Numbered from the stretch's first letter, positions 44,675 through 54,321 are shown. The stretch is 64,000 nt of DNA from Alteriqipengyuania flavescens (GCF_030406725.1 NZ_CP129107.1:62001-126000); one strand, 5' to 3'. Notes: generated from the sequence alone by a model not told the origin. A program made the numbers and translations.

Positions 44675-45229
44675 TCAGCGGCGCGCCATTCCGGCCACGA
44701 CCTGCGTCAGTAGGCCGCCGAGCGCACCGCCCAGTGCGCCGCCTCCGGCGCCTCCGCCCTGCCCGGCAGGTGCCTGCTTGTTCATCATGTAGCCGACCAC
44801 GGCCATGGCGAGGATCGGGAGCATCTTCTTCAGGACGGCGCTGTCGATCCCGGTCGATCCGGCAACTTCTTCCGCCACCCCGCGGCTGACATCCTTGCTG
44901 CCGAAAATCTGGCCGAGGATGTCGTTGCCGGGCGCCGCCGGGGTCGGGTCCTTCTTCAGCACCGCGTCGATCAGCATCCCCCCTATCCCGCCGGCAAGGC
45001 CGCCACCCGCGGCGGAGCCTGCACCGCCACCCATCGAACGGCCCAGGATGTCGCCGAGGCCGCCCAGGCCGCCGCCTTGCGGCGCGGAGGTCGACTGGCG
45101 GCCCATCCCGGCCACGATGGCAGGCAGCAAGGCGCCCGCGCCGACCTTTGCGGTCTGTTCGTCGATGCCGAGCTCGTTCGCCATGCTGGTGATGACGCCG
45201 CTGTTCTGCAGAATCTGGTTGAGGTTCAT
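44675..45229 (-). CDS. DUF937 family protein, Gly-rich
   Basis: The 184-residue protein is a YidB-like DUF937 member. Its N-terminal helical domain has MNLNQILQNSGVITSMANELGIDEQTAKVGAGALLPAIVAGM, followed by a Gly-rich region, a second helical segment and the hydrophobic IAMAVVGYMMNKQ block before a Gly-rich tail. The function is unknown. It follows the 110-residue homologue by 13 bp on the same strand. Confidence 0.9.
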   Translation of the reverse strand: MNLNQILQNSGVITSMANELGIDEQTAKVGAGALLPAIVAGMGRQSTSAPQGGGLGGLGDILGRSMGGGAGSAAGGGLAGGIGGMLIDAVLKKDPTPAAPGNDILGQIFGSKDVSRGVAEEVAGSTGIDSAVLKKMLPILAMAVVGYMMNKQAPAGQGGGAGGGALGGALGGLLTQVVAGMARR

Positions 45230-45242
45230 GCCGTGCGCTCCC

Positions 45243-45575
45243 TTATTTCTTGCCGAACAGGCCGCCGAGCATCCCGCCGTCCGAACCGAGGATGTCGTTG
45301 AGCGGATTTCCGTCGCCGTCCTTGTCGAACATGGAGGCGAACTTCGTCAGCGAGCCTTCGCCGCCGATATGTTCGCGCACCTGTTCCAGGATGCCGGCGT
45401 CGAGACCGGTCTTCGCCGCCGCTTCCTGCACCGTGTCGCCATCGGCCTGGTGGCCTTCGGCAAGGCCGGCGATCGCCTTGGCCGCCTGTTCCTTGTCGAT
45501 GCCCAATTTGGCGGCGAGATTGTCGACTGTCGGGTGGTCGCTGACTTTGTCGAAGATGGAATCGAACAGGTTCAT
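45243..45575 (-). CDS. DUF937-like small protein
   Basis: The 110-residue protein begins MNLFDSIFDKVSDHPTVDNLAAKLGIDKEQAAKAIAGLAEG, similar in layout to the N-terminal domain of the adjacent DUF937 protein, and ends in a Gly/Asp-rich tail (LGSDGGMLGGLFGKK). The similarity suggests duplication followed by divergence. AGAAGGAG precedes the ATG. The two genes probably form one transcript. Confidence 0.78.
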   Translation of the reverse strand: MNLFDSIFDKVSDHPTVDNLAAKLGIDKEQAAKAIAGLAEGHQADGDTVQEAAAKTGLDAGILEQVREHIGGEGSLTKFASMFDKDGDGNPLNDILGSDGGMLGGLFGKK

Positions 45576-45636
45576 GGTGACGCTCCTTCTATTGCTAGGG
45601 CGTCACCATGCCTCGCGGGCAGCAATTGTCAAAGCC

Positions 45637-48585
45637 CTAGCGCCCCGATGCAGCCGATCCTGCGCCCGCACTGCCGCTTTCGGGCAGGACGACAATCTTC
45701 ACCGCCTCTCCCGGGACGAAATACTTGGCGGCCAGCGCGCGCATTTCGTCGGGCGTCGTTTCGGTGAAGTCCGGCAACAGCGTGGCCAGCTGTGCGACGC
45801 GGCTCTCGTCCGTCGTCGCGCCTTCGACCTGGCCCAGCCAGAAGGCATGGCCCGTCTGCACCCGCAGCAGCAGCTGCTTGAGCGGTTCGGTAACGCGTGC
45901 CAGCTCGTCCGCATCGGGGCCATTGGCGGCAAGGTCCGCCGCAATCGCCTCGGCTTCGTTGAAGAAGGCATCGGCCGTTTCCGGCGGCAACTGGGCCAGC
46001 GCCAGCATATTGCCGCCGCTGTCGATATCGACCGGCCACTGCGAGACGACCTGCGGCGAATAGCTCGCCCCCGCCTTTTCGCGCAGCGCATCCATCAGCC
46101 GGTTGTTGAACAGCTGGGACAGGATTTCGAGCTTGCGAGCCTCCGCTAGGTTGGCGGAACCGCCCCCCGTCTCCCAAGCGACGGCGGCCGCCGCCTGGTC
46201 CCCTGCGCCGCGATGGGTCAGGCGGATCGGTTCTGGCGTGCCGTCGAGGAACGGGACCGCACGCGCGGCGACGCCGGCGGGCAAAGGTTCGCGCGCGGGG
46301 ATCGCGCCGAAGGTCTCGGCAAGCGCGGCAACCGTCTCTTCCGCCTCGATATCGCCGAAAACGAGGACTTCGACCGGGCCCTGCTTCAGGATCGGCTCCC
46401 ACACGGCGCGGTATTCGGCGCTGGTGACATCGGCGATCTCGGCCGGTGTGGGCGTCTGGTAGCGCCCGTCCTTGCCGGCGAGCAGCCATGACAGGTCGCG
46501 GTTGATCACGCCAACGGGGCTGGCCGCATAGCTCTCGTAGCCGGTCTGCAGCGCCGATTTCGCACGGCGCAGCGGCGCCTCGTCCCAGCGCGGATCGGCA
46601 AGCTTGCCGGCAAACAGGTAGAGCTGGTCGCGTACATCGGCACGGCGCGTTTCCGCCTTCATCGAGAACACGCCTTCGCCGATTTCGAAATCGAAGCCGA
46701 ACTTGCGGCCCGTGGCAATGCGGTCCAGGTCTTCGAGGTCGAGCTCGCCCAGGCCTTGCGGGACGAGGGCATACTGGCCAAGCGCGATTTCCGGTGCCTG
46801 GTCGGGCGTAAAGGCACGGAAGCCTGCGCCCCAGCGCACTTTCACCGTCGCGCGGCCGGGCTCGTTGGTCGTCGGCCAGATCAGCGCCGTCACGCCATTG
46901 TCGAATTCGATACGCTGGAAACCCAGCCGCGAAATCGAGCGGCGATCCGTGACGGTCCCCGGCGTGCCGAGCGCGGGAAGATCGGCGAAGCTGCGCAGGT
47001 TCGCATCGCCGCGGATGTTTTCGGGCAGTTCGAGCGGACGCGTCAGCGCGAGGCGCAGCGCGGTATCGCCGCCATCCGGTGCCTCGGGCGTGACCAGCAC
47101 GGCGCGGACCGCGGTTGCTTCGAACAGACGCTTGGTGCGGCGGAAGATCTCTTGGGGATTGTAGCGGTCGGTCAGGCCGGTGACGAGATCAAGCCGGGTC
47201 TGCGGCGTCGCAATCATTTCCCGGATATCGACAGCGGTCACGATCTCGTCGGCAAGCCCTGCGCCCGCCGCGACCGATTCCTGTTCAAGGCCGGTCTCGA
47301 AGGCGAGGATGAATTCGGCCGCCTCGCGGTCGATTTCCTGCTGGCTGGGCGGGTTGGCGAGCGCATCCTCGATCACCAGCCGGACATCTTCCAGCGCGCC
47401 TTCCCAGTCGCCGTCGATGGGCGTCAGTGAAACGAAGGTACCGTTGGCCGAGCGGGCGACGTCGTTGGTGCCGACCTGCGCGGCAAGGAAACGCGCATCG
47501 CCGCGCGCGCGGCTTTCCAGCCGGCGGTTGATGATCGACATGGCCAGCTGGTCGAGCATCAGCCCGCGATTGTATTCGAGGTTGTCGGTAACCTGCTCCC
47601 ACGGGCGCATGTAGGCGAGGCTCACCGAATGCGGCAGGTCCGGCTCAATCACCACCTCGATCGCGTCGAGCGGGAATGCGGGATCGGCATCGACGGGTGG
47701 CTGCGGCGCGCCGAAATCGGGCTGCGCCGGGACCGGACCGGGGACCGACCAGTCGCCGAAATATTTCTCGATCAGGCCGGCCATCACCCGCGCATCGATA
47801 TCGCCGACCGCGCTGATGACGGTGAGTTCCGGCCGGTACCAGCGGTCGTGGAAGGCCTGCACGCTGCCCGGGGTTGCCGCCTGCAGCGTCGCGACCGTGC
47901 CGATGGGCGAGCGTTCGGCGAGCAGCTGGCCGCGATAGAACGTCTCGCGCGAGGCATCGAAGGCGCGCTGGCCTGGGCCTGCCCGCTCGCGCAGTTCGGC
48001 GAGCACGATCGGCACTTCGGCGGCGAGGTTGGCTTGCGAGAACACAGGATCGCGCATCATGCCCGATAGCAGCCGGAAGGATTCGTCCAGCTTAGCCGGC
48101 GTCGCGTTGGGCAGGTCGAGCTGGTAGACCGTGTGCGTCGGGCTGGTCTCGGCATTGGTGTCGCTGCCGAAGGATGCGCCAAGGCGCTGCCACGTCGGGA
48201 TAGCCTCGCCCGCCGTGAGATACCTGGATTCGCGGAAGGACAGGTGCTCGATCAGGTGGGCAAAGCCGCGCTCCGCCTCACGCTCGTACATGGACCCGGC
48301 GTCGATACGGATGCGGATCGAAACCTGCCCCGGCGGCACGCCGTTGCGGCGTGTGGCGTAGCGGACGCCGTTCTCCATCTCGCCGAAATACCACGCCGGA
48401 TCGACCGGGATGTCGCCGCCGCGAAACAGCCACGGATCCTCGCGATCGATCGCCTGCGGTTCGGGAACGGATACGGCGGCGCGGACCGGCGTGTTCGATT
48501 CCTGCGCCAGCAACGGCAGGGGTAGCAGGGCAAATCCGGCGAGCAGGAAAGCGAAAGCCCCGGCGGGGCGCAGTTTCGATGTCAT
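45637..48585 (-). CDS. M16 family zinc metallopeptidase, secreted
   Basis: This 982-residue protein has a Sec signal peptide (about 1-27) and the layout of PqqL/pitrilysin-like M16 peptidases, with repeated alpha/beta modules. The inverted zinc site is intact in the first module: HLIEH with H110, E113 and H114 in FAHLIEHLSFRES. The C-terminal half lacks an obvious HxxEH, as expected for the inactive module. I chose the ATG at 48585 (MTSKLRPAGAFAFLLAG). It would degrade peptides in the periplasm. Confidence 0.94.
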   Translation of the reverse strand: MTSKLRPAGAFAFLLAGFALLPLPLLAQESNTPVRAAVSVPEPQAIDREDPWLFRGGDIPVDPAWYFGEMENGVRYATRRNGVPPGQVSIRIRIDAGSMYEREAERGFAHLIEHLSFRESRYLTAGEAIPTWQRLGASFGSDTNAETSPTHTVYQLDLPNATPAKLDESFRLLSGMMRDPVFSQANLAAEVPIVLAELRERAGPGQRAFDASRETFYRGQLLAERSPIGTVATLQAATPGSVQAFHDRWYRPELTVISAVGDIDARVMAGLIEKYFGDWSVPGPVPAQPDFGAPQPPVDADPAFPLDAIEVVIEPDLPHSVSLAYMRPWEQVTDNLEYNRGLMLDQLAMSIINRRLESRARGDARFLAAQVGTNDVARSANGTFVSLTPIDGDWEGALEDVRLVIEDALANPPSQQEIDREAAEFILAFETGLEQESVAAGAGLADEIVTAVDIREMIATPQTRLDLVTGLTDRYNPQEIFRRTKRLFEATAVRAVLVTPEAPDGGDTALRLALTRPLELPENIRGDANLRSFADLPALGTPGTVTDRRSISRLGFQRIEFDNGVTALIWPTTNEPGRATVKVRWGAGFRAFTPDQAPEIALGQYALVPQGLGELDLEDLDRIATGRKFGFDFEIGEGVFSMKAETRRADVRDQLYLFAGKLADPRWDEAPLRRAKSALQTGYESYAASPVGVINRDLSWLLAGKDGRYQTPTPAEIADVTSAEYRAVWEPILKQGPVEVLVFGDIEAEETVAALAETFGAIPAREPLPAGVAARAVPFLDGTPEPIRLTHRGAGDQAAAAVAWETGGGSANLAEARKLEILSQLFNNRLMDALREKAGASYSPQVVSQWPVDIDSGGNMLALAQLPPETADAFFNEAEAIAADLAANGPDADELARVTEPLKQLLLRVQTGHAFWLGQVEGATTDESRVAQLATLLPDFTETTPDEMRALAAKYFVPGEAVKIVVLPESGSAGAGSAASGR

Positions 48586-48691
48586 GGGGCACCCAAGCAC
48601 GAAAGCCCCTGAAGGATTGGTGAATGCGGAGGTTTTCACGCAACCGCTGCCCATTGCAGGCGCACCGCCGGCCCCCTAGATGCAAGGCATC

Positions 48692-49270
48692 ATGTATATC
48701 GAAACCGAACCGACCCCGAACCCGTCCACCGTCAAGTTCCTGCCGCATCGCACGGTAATGGAAAGCGGGACCCGCGACTTCGCTTCGCCTGAGGATGCCG
48801 AGGCCAGTCCGCTCGCCCAGGCCCTGTTCGACACGGGCATGGTCACCGGCGTGTTCTTCGGGGCCGACTTCGTATCCGTATCCGCCCCACCCGGTACCGA
48901 CTGGTCGGCCCTGAAGCCGCAGATCACCGGGGTGCTGCTCGACCATTTCGTGTCCGGCGCCCCGCTGTTCGCGCCCGGCACCGCCGCCGGGATCAGCGTC
49001 CCGGCAGAGGACGAGGAGATGATCGAGGACGATCCCGCCGACGCGGAAATCGTCGCACAGATCCACGAATTGCTGGAAACGCGCATTCGCCCGGCGGTGG
49101 CCGGTGACGGCGGCGACATCCAGTACCGCGGCTTTCGCGAAGGCGTGGTTTACCTCACTATGCAGGGTGCCTGCGCCGGTTGCCCGTCTTCCGAAGCGAC
49201 CCTGAAGCATGGCATCGAAGGCCTGTTGAAACATTATGTGCCGGAAGTGGTTGAAGTTCGCGCAGCCTGA
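48692..49270 (+). CDS. NifU-family Fe-S cluster assembly protein
   Basis: This 192-residue protein combines an N-terminal NifU-N-like (Scaffold Nfu/NifU N) domain, MYIETEPTPNPSTVKFLPHR, with a C-terminal NifU domain holding the cluster-binding CAGC in MQGACAGCPSSEATLKHGIE. It transfers Fe-S clusters to target proteins. I chose the ATG at 48692, where the family normally starts, over one at 48680. It heads a run of plus-strand genes. Confidence 0.93.
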   Translation: MYIETEPTPNPSTVKFLPHRTVMESGTRDFASPEDAEASPLAQALFDTGMVTGVFFGADFVSVSAPPGTDWSALKPQITGVLLDHFVSGAPLFAPGTAAGISVPAEDEEMIEDDPADAEIVAQIHELLETRIRPAVAGDGGDIQYRGFREGVVYLTMQGACAGCPSSEATLKHGIEGLLKHYVPEVVEVRAA

Positions 49271-49294
49271 ATTTCATTCCTTCCGGAGCATCAC

Positions 49295-49888
49295 TTGACT
49301 GACACTCTTTCCGATTCCGCCCTCGACCTCATCTTTCGCGAAGCGCGCAGCTACAATGGCTGGCACGACAAGGAAGTGTCGGACGAGGAAATCCGGCAGA
49401 TCTACGAACTGCTGAAAATGGGGCCGACCTCTGCCAATTCGCAGCCCGGCCGTTTCGTGTGGTGCAAGTCGAAGGAAGCGAAGGAACGGCTCGCCAAGCA
49501 TGCGAGCGAGGGCAACCAGGAGAAGATCCTGACTGCGCCCGTTTGCGTCATCGTGGGCTATGACATCGATTTTCACGAGCAGCTGCCATGGCTGTTCCCC
49601 CACACCGACGCGAAGAGCTGGTTCGAAGGCGACGAGGAAGGCCGCAAGGAAGGCGCGTTCCGCAACTCGGCGCTCCAGGGCGCATACCTGATGCTCGCGG
49701 CGCGGGCCATCGGCCTCGATTGCGGCCCGATGTCGGGGTTCGACCAGGATGCGACGACCAAGGAATTCTTCGCCGACGAGCCGAAGTACCGTGCCGACTG
49801 GCTCATCTCCATCGGCCACGGCGACAGGTCGACGATTTTCGACCGCAGTCCGCGTCCGGACTTCGACCGCTTCAACCGGGTCGTCTAG
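49295..49888 (+). CDS. Malonic semialdehyde reductase-like nitroreductase
   Basis: This 197-residue FMN enzyme of the nitroreductase family resembles RutE/malonic semialdehyde reductase, which reduces 3-oxopropanoate from pyrimidine degradation. The motif GPTSANSQPGRFVW and the C-terminal GLDCGPMSGFDQDATTKEFF match that branch. The start is a TTG at 49295 preceded by CCGGAG; there is no ATG nearby. No rut genes are adjacent, so the role may be broader. Confidence 0.88.
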   Translation: MTDTLSDSALDLIFREARSYNGWHDKEVSDEEIRQIYELLKMGPTSANSQPGRFVWCKSKEAKERLAKHASEGNQEKILTAPVCVIVGYDIDFHEQLPWLFPHTDAKSWFEGDEEGRKEGAFRNSALQGAYLMLAARAIGLDCGPMSGFDQDATTKEFFADEPKYRADWLISIGHGDRSTIFDRSPRPDFDRFNRVV

Positions 49889-49933
49889 GGTCAGGACCGT
49901 AGCACTTCGCCAGAGCGGGTGTATGGGGGGCAG

Positions 49934-50551
49934 GTGAGAACGCTCGCGATCGATTGCGCGACAGCCGCCTGCTCCGTCGCCCTGTTCGAAGGCGATCGCT
50001 TGCTTGCGGGCGATTGGCGCGAACTGGGCCGGGGCCACGCGGAACAGCTGGTGCCGATGGTCTCCGCCCTGCCCGATCGCGGGAAAGCGGAGCGGATCTT
50101 GGTCGCACGCGGCCCAGGCAGTTTCGCCGGCGTGCGCATCGGGATTGCCGCCGCGCGCGCATTCGGTCTCGCCTGGCAGGCCGAGGTGCTCGCCTACCCG
50201 ACGCTCGCGCTGGTCGCCGCCATGGCCCGCAAGCGTGAGGGCGCGCAGGACGTTGCGGTCGCGATGACCGGCGGGCACGGCGAATGGTTCGTGCAATCGT
50301 TCGGGAGCGATGGCGAGGCGCTGGGAACTCTTGCTTCCCTCGTCCCGGCCCAAGCTGCCGAAGCAGCTAGCCCGGCACTAGTGGCGGGCACGCAGGCGCA
50401 GGCCCTGGTGCGACAGCGCGGGCACGGCACGGCGCTCGACATCCTTCCCGATGCGCGGGAGGCGCTGCTGCTTGCAGAAGACCAATTTACCGCCGACCTC
50501 TCCCCGCTCTATGGCCGCGCGCCCGACGCGAAGCTCCCGCAGGCACGATGA
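49934..50551 (+). CDS. tsaB: tRNA threonylcarbamoyladenosine biosynthesis protein TsaB
   Basis: TsaB partners with TsaD to make t6A37 in tRNA. The ASKHA-fold N-terminus VRTLAIDCATAACSVALFEGD and the motifs LVPMVSALPD, GPGSFAGVRIGIAAARAFGLAW are present. I chose the GTG at 49934, which has GGGGGGCAG directly before it. The final ATGA overlaps the rimI start, so the two are coupled. Length (205 residues) is normal. Confidence 0.95.
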   Translation: MRTLAIDCATAACSVALFEGDRLLAGDWRELGRGHAEQLVPMVSALPDRGKAERILVARGPGSFAGVRIGIAAARAFGLAWQAEVLAYPTLALVAAMARKREGAQDVAVAMTGGHGEWFVQSFGSDGEALGTLASLVPAQAAEAASPALVAGTQAQALVRQRGHGTALDILPDAREALLLAEDQFTADLSPLYGRAPDAKLPQAR

Positions 50552-51015
50552 ACGACACCGTCGACAGGATCATGGCGGTGATGGAACGCGGCTTCGATCC
50601 CTTCTTCGGTGAGGCGTGGAACCGCAGGCAAGTCGGCGATGCACTCGTCATGCCGAATACTTTCGCAGCAACCATCGATGCAGCCGGAAGGATCGACAGC
50701 GAGAGCGATCCTGTCGGCTTTACCCTCAGCCGCATGGCCGCGGACGAGGAAGAATTGCTGCTGATCGCAGTGTTGCCGGACCTGCGCGGTCGCGGGTTCG
50801 GACGCACCCTTCTGACCAATCTTTTCGAAGAAGCTGCGGAGCGCGGCGTCGCCAAGTTATTCCTTGAAATGCGGGCTGATAATCCAGCGGAAACGCTTTA
50901 TCGCGACCTTGGGTTCTCGCCCATCGGTATTCGCAAGGCTTACTATCGCGCCCTCGATGGATCGAAACGAGATGCCATCACATTCGTAAAACCGCTCGCC
51001 AAGATCGACGGATAG
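50548..51015 (+). CDS. rimI: Ribosomal protein alanine N-acetyltransferase RimI
   Basis: This 155-residue GNAT enzyme acetylates the N-terminal alanine of ribosomal protein S18 in E. coli. The acetyl-CoA loop reads VLPDLRGRGFGRTLL, and the C-terminal RADNPAETLYRDLGFSPIGIRKAYY matches RimI. It overlaps tsaB by four bases, a conserved pairing in bacteria. Its stop codon is followed by a 110-bp gap before the MucR gene. Confidence 0.94.
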   Translation: MNDTVDRIMAVMERGFDPFFGEAWNRRQVGDALVMPNTFAATIDAAGRIDSESDPVGFTLSRMAADEEELLLIAVLPDLRGRGFGRTLLTNLFEEAAERGVAKLFLEMRADNPAETLYRDLGFSPIGIRKAYYRALDGSKRDAITFVKPLAKIDG

Positions 51016-51125
51016 GGAAAACTATACTACAATCGGTTGCAAAGCGGGACGATTAAGGCCATAGATGGCGGATTCCTACAACGGAATACACAAAGGCCCG
51101 CAGAAGGCTTGGAGAGAACACACAT

Positions 51126-51566
51126 ATGGAAAATTTCGAAACCGATTCCGCAGAAATGCTCATCACCCTGACGTCCGAAATCGTCGCCGCGCATGTCGCG
51201 AACAATTCGGTCGAGGTGAATCAGCTGCCCGAACTCATCCAGAACGTGCACGGGGCGCTTGCCGGTCTCGGTTCGCCCGCGCAGGCCGATGAAACCCCGC
51301 CCGAGCCGGCCGTAACGGTTCGCGCATCGGTGAAGCCGGATCACATCGTCTGCCTGGAAGACGGCAAGAAGATGAAGATGCTGAAGCGTCACCTGATGAC
51401 CGACCACGGCATGACGCCGGACGAGTATCGTGCGCGCTGGAACCTGCCGTCCGATTACCCGATGGTCGCGCCGAACTATGCCGAGAAGCGCCGCGAACTG
51501 GCCAAGAAGATCGGCCTCGGCCGCAAGCCCGGCCAGAAACGCGGCCGCAAGAAAAAGACGGACTGA
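51126..51566 (+). CDS. MucR/Ros-family transcriptional regulator
   Basis: This 146-residue zinc-finger protein is an H-NS-like global regulator that binds AT-rich DNA. The finger reads IVCLEDGKKMKMLKRHLMTDHGM, in which Cys-x2-Asp replaces the Cys-x2-Cys pair and the two His are spaced by four residues; this Cys-x2-Asp form is known in MucR proteins. A long basic tail (RKPGQKRGRKKK) follows. GGAGAG lies upstream of the ATG. A strong terminator separates it from fur. Confidence 0.93.
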   Translation: MENFETDSAEMLITLTSEIVAAHVANNSVEVNQLPELIQNVHGALAGLGSPAQADETPPEPAVTVRASVKPDHIVCLEDGKKMKMLKRHLMTDHGMTPDEYRARWNLPSDYPMVAPNYAEKRRELAKKIGLGRKPGQKRGRKKKTD

Positions 51567-51608
51567 ACGCCGTTTTATTCCGGGCATTGCCCCAAACTTG
51601 AGCGCAGC

Positions 51609-51639
51609 GCCCCGCCCCGCTATCGGTGGCGGGGCGTTT
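51609..51639 (+). terminator. Terminator between the MucR gene and fur
   Basis: GCCCCGCC pairs with GGCGGGGC around an 11-base loop and is followed by GTTTC. It lies 42 bp after the MucR stop codon and just before the fur ribosome site. Confidence 0.65.
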
Positions 51640-51655
51640 CGTATCCAGGACCAGC

Positions 51656-52081
51656 ATGCCGAACCCGATCGATCTTGAACAATTGTGCGCCGACAAGGGC
51701 CTGCGGATCACCGAACAGCGGCGCGTGATCGCTAAGGTGCTGTCCGAGGCGGACGACCATCCCGATGTGGAAATGCTCCACGCCCGCGCCTCGGCCGTCG
51801 ACCCCAAGATCTCAATCGCCACGGTCTATCGCACCGTGCGCCTGTTCGAAGAGGCCGGCATCCTCGACCGGCACGACTTCGGTGACGGGCGCGCACGGTA
51901 CGAACCTGCGCCCGAAGCCCATCACGACCACTTGATCGATATCGAAAGCGGCCAGGTCGTGGAATTCGTCGACCCGGAGATCGAGGCCCTGCAGCGCCAG
52001 ATTGCCGAGAAGCTGGGCTATCGCCTCGTCGACCACCGGATGGAGCTCTACGGCGTCAAACTGGGCCGCGATGCCGGATAG
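51656..52081 (+). CDS. fur: Ferric uptake regulator, Fur family
   Basis: The 141-residue metal-dependent regulator has the winged-helix GLRITEQRRVIAKVLSEADDHPDVEML, then the Fe2+/Zn2+ site AHHDHLIDIESGQVVEFVDPEIE and the C-terminal dimer domain. I chose the ATG at 51656 (MPNPIDLEQLC). No cysteine zinc site (CxxC) is visible, as in many alphaproteobacterial Fur/Mur proteins, so Mur (manganese) is the alternative. It overlaps the next gene. Confidence 0.93.
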   Translation: MPNPIDLEQLCADKGLRITEQRRVIAKVLSEADDHPDVEMLHARASAVDPKISIATVYRTVRLFEEAGILDRHDFGDGRARYEPAPEAHHDHLIDIESGQVVEFVDPEIEALQRQIAEKLGYRLVDHRMELYGVKLGRDAG

Positions 52082-52934
52082 GGACGCGCTGCGCGCCCGC
52101 GCGGCCGCCGGCGAGAAGACGCCGCTGTCTCCTCTCGGCTGGGCGTTCTTCACCCTTCGCGTAATCCTGCTGCTGCTGACGCTGATCGTCTTCGTGCCGC
52201 TGCATTATCTCTACCGGATCTTCGCCTACGGTTCGCCCTTCCCGAAGTATTTCCTGAAGCTAGCCGCATGGATTGCCGGCGCGCGAGTAAAGAACCACGG
52301 CACCCCGCTGAAGCGCGACGTGTTCTTCGTTGCGAACCATGTGTCGTGGCTGGATATCCTGTCGCTCGCGGGGTCGAGCGGAACGGCTTTCGTGGCCAAG
52401 GCGGAACTGCGCGATGCACCGGTCGTCGGCTGGCTCGCGGGGCTCAATCGCACCATCTATGTCGAACGGGAAAACCGCATGGGTGTGGCAGGCCAGATCA
52501 ACGCCCTGCGGGAGGCGCTGGCCGACAACTGGTCGGTCACCGTTTTCCCCGAGGGCACGACGACCGACAACAAGTCGCTCCTCCCCTTCAAGAGCTCGAT
52601 GCTCAAAGTGCTGGAGCCGCCGCCTGCCAACGTGCTCGTCCAGCCGGTGGTGCTCGATTACGGCAAGGTCTCCGAATGGATCGGGTGGATCGGCACGGAA
52701 AGCGGCGTGAACAACGCGATGCGCGTGCTGGGGCGGCCGGGCACGTTCCGGCTCAACATCCACTATCTCGAACCGTTCAGCCCGGTCGAGCATCTAGGGC
52801 GCAAAGCCATCGCCCAAAAGGCGCGCGAGATGATCGAGGCGAAGCTGACCGATATACTCGGCCACCCACCCCGCCCGTTCGATCACGATGTCGGCCCGGT
52901 GCGCTATTCGAAGCCGCAGGTGCCGCTGGAATAG
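52071..52934 (+). CDS. 1-acyl-sn-glycerol-3-phosphate acyltransferase-like protein
   Basis: The 287-residue inner-membrane protein makes phosphatidic acid from lysophosphatidate, or acylates a related lipid. One N-terminal helix (LRVILLLLTLIVFVPLHYLY) precedes the PlsC domain, with NHVSWLDIL (HX4D) and FPEGTTTDNKSLLPFK. The ATG at 52071 overlaps the fur stop by 11 bases. It is followed by miaB. Confidence 0.93.
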   Translation: MPDRDALRARAAAGEKTPLSPLGWAFFTLRVILLLLTLIVFVPLHYLYRIFAYGSPFPKYFLKLAAWIAGARVKNHGTPLKRDVFFVANHVSWLDILSLAGSSGTAFVAKAELRDAPVVGWLAGLNRTIYVERENRMGVAGQINALREALADNWSVTVFPEGTTTDNKSLLPFKSSMLKVLEPPPANVLVQPVVLDYGKVSEWIGWIGTESGVNNAMRVLGRPGTFRLNIHYLEPFSPVEHLGRKAIAQKAREMIEAKLTDILGHPPRPFDHDVGPVRYSKPQVPLE

Positions 52935-52977
52935 TCCCGCCTTTCGCGGCCCGCCATCTGCCGCTATAGGCGCCCGC

Positions 52978-54321
52978 ATGCCAGACAACGCGCCCCCGAA
53001 GACCTACCGGGTCAAGAGCTTCGGCTGCCAGATGAATGTCTATGACGGCGAGCGCATGGGCGAGCTGCTGGGCGAGCGCGGCATCATGCCCGCGGCGGAA
53101 GGTGAGGATGCCGATCTCGTCGTCCTCAACACCTGCCACATCCGCGAAAAGGCGGCGGAGAAAGTGTATTCCGACATCGGCCGCATTTCCAAGCGCGGGC
53201 GGGAAGCGGGCAAGCAGCCGCTGATCGCAGTCGCCGGCTGCGTCGCCCAGGCGGAAGGCGAGGAGATCATGGCGCGCGCGCCCGCGGTGTCCATGGTCGT
53301 CGGCCCGCAGGCCTACCACCGCCTGCCGAAAATGCTCGACACGGCGATCGCCGGGGGGCGTGCGACCGACACGGACATGCCCGCCAATGCGAAGTTCGAC
53401 GCGCTGCCAAGGCGCCGCAAGACCGCCCCGTCGGCCTTCCTTACGATCCAGGAAGGGTGCGACAAGTTCTGCACCTATTGCGTGGTGCCCTACACACGCG
53501 GAGCGGAAATATCGCGGCCGTACAGCGCCCTGGTCGACGAAGCGAAGAAACTGGTCGATGCCGGCGCGCGCGAGATCACGCTGCTCGGCCAGAATGTCTC
53601 TGCGTGGAGCGGGGAGGATGAAGCGGGCCGCACCGTCGGCCTCGCCGGCCTCGTCCGCGCGCTTGCAAAGCTGCCCGACCTTTCCCGCATCCGCTATACC
53701 ACCAGCCACCCGGCCGACATGGACGAAGCGCTGATCGCCGCCCATGGCGAAGTCCACAAGCTGATGCCGTATCTCCACCTGCCGGTGCAAAGTGGCAGCG
53801 ACCGCGTGCTGAAGGCGATGAACCGCAGCCACACGGCGGAAAGCTACCTCAGGCTGCTCGACCGGTTCCGCGCCGCGCGCCCGGATCTTGCCCTGAGCGG
53901 AGACTTCATCGTCGGCTTTCCCGGCGAAACCGAGGCGGAATTTGCGGAAACCCTGCAGCTGGTCGACGCGGTCGGATACGCGCAGGCCTTCAGCTTCAAG
54001 TATTCGCCCCGCCCCGGCACCCCCGCCGCGACGATGGACGGGCAAATCGCGCCCGAGGTGATGGACGAGCGCCTGCAACGCCTCCAGGCCGCGCTGCGCC
54101 GCGACCAGCTCGCTTTCAACGAGGCGAGCGTCGGCAAGACGTGCCAGGTGCTGGTGGAACGACGCGGCAAGCAGGACGGCCAGTGGCTCGGCAAGTCGCC
54201 GTGGCTGCAATCGGTCCATTTCACCGGCGACATCGCGATGGGCGATCTGGTCGAAGTGGAACTGACCAGCGCCGGCCCGCAATCGCTCGGCGGAAGCCTG
54301 CGCCAACCCGCTCTCGCCTGA
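52978..54321 (+). CDS. miaB: tRNA-2-methylthio-N6-dimethylallyladenosine synthase
   Basis: The 447-residue radical SAM methylthiotransferase adds the 2-methylthio group at A37 of tRNA. The N-terminal UPF0004 domain has its three cysteines at C17, C53 and C88; the radical SAM cluster binds C161, C165 and C168 (CDKFCTYC). A TRAM domain ends the protein (VGKTCQVLVERRG). I chose the ATG at 52978, 43 bp after the acyltransferase stop. It precedes the phoH-ybeY-corC run. Confidence 0.97.
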   Translation: MPDNAPPKTYRVKSFGCQMNVYDGERMGELLGERGIMPAAEGEDADLVVLNTCHIREKAAEKVYSDIGRISKRGREAGKQPLIAVAGCVAQAEGEEIMARAPAVSMVVGPQAYHRLPKMLDTAIAGGRATDTDMPANAKFDALPRRRKTAPSAFLTIQEGCDKFCTYCVVPYTRGAEISRPYSALVDEAKKLVDAGAREITLLGQNVSAWSGEDEAGRTVGLAGLVRALAKLPDLSRIRYTTSHPADMDEALIAAHGEVHKLMPYLHLPVQSGSDRVLKAMNRSHTAESYLRLLDRFRAARPDLALSGDFIVGFPGETEAEFAETLQLVDAVGYAQAFSFKYSPRPGTPAATMDGQIAPEVMDERLQRLQAALRRDQLAFNEASVGKTCQVLVERRGKQDGQWLGKSPWLQSVHFTGDIAMGDLVEVELTSAGPQSLGGSLRQPALA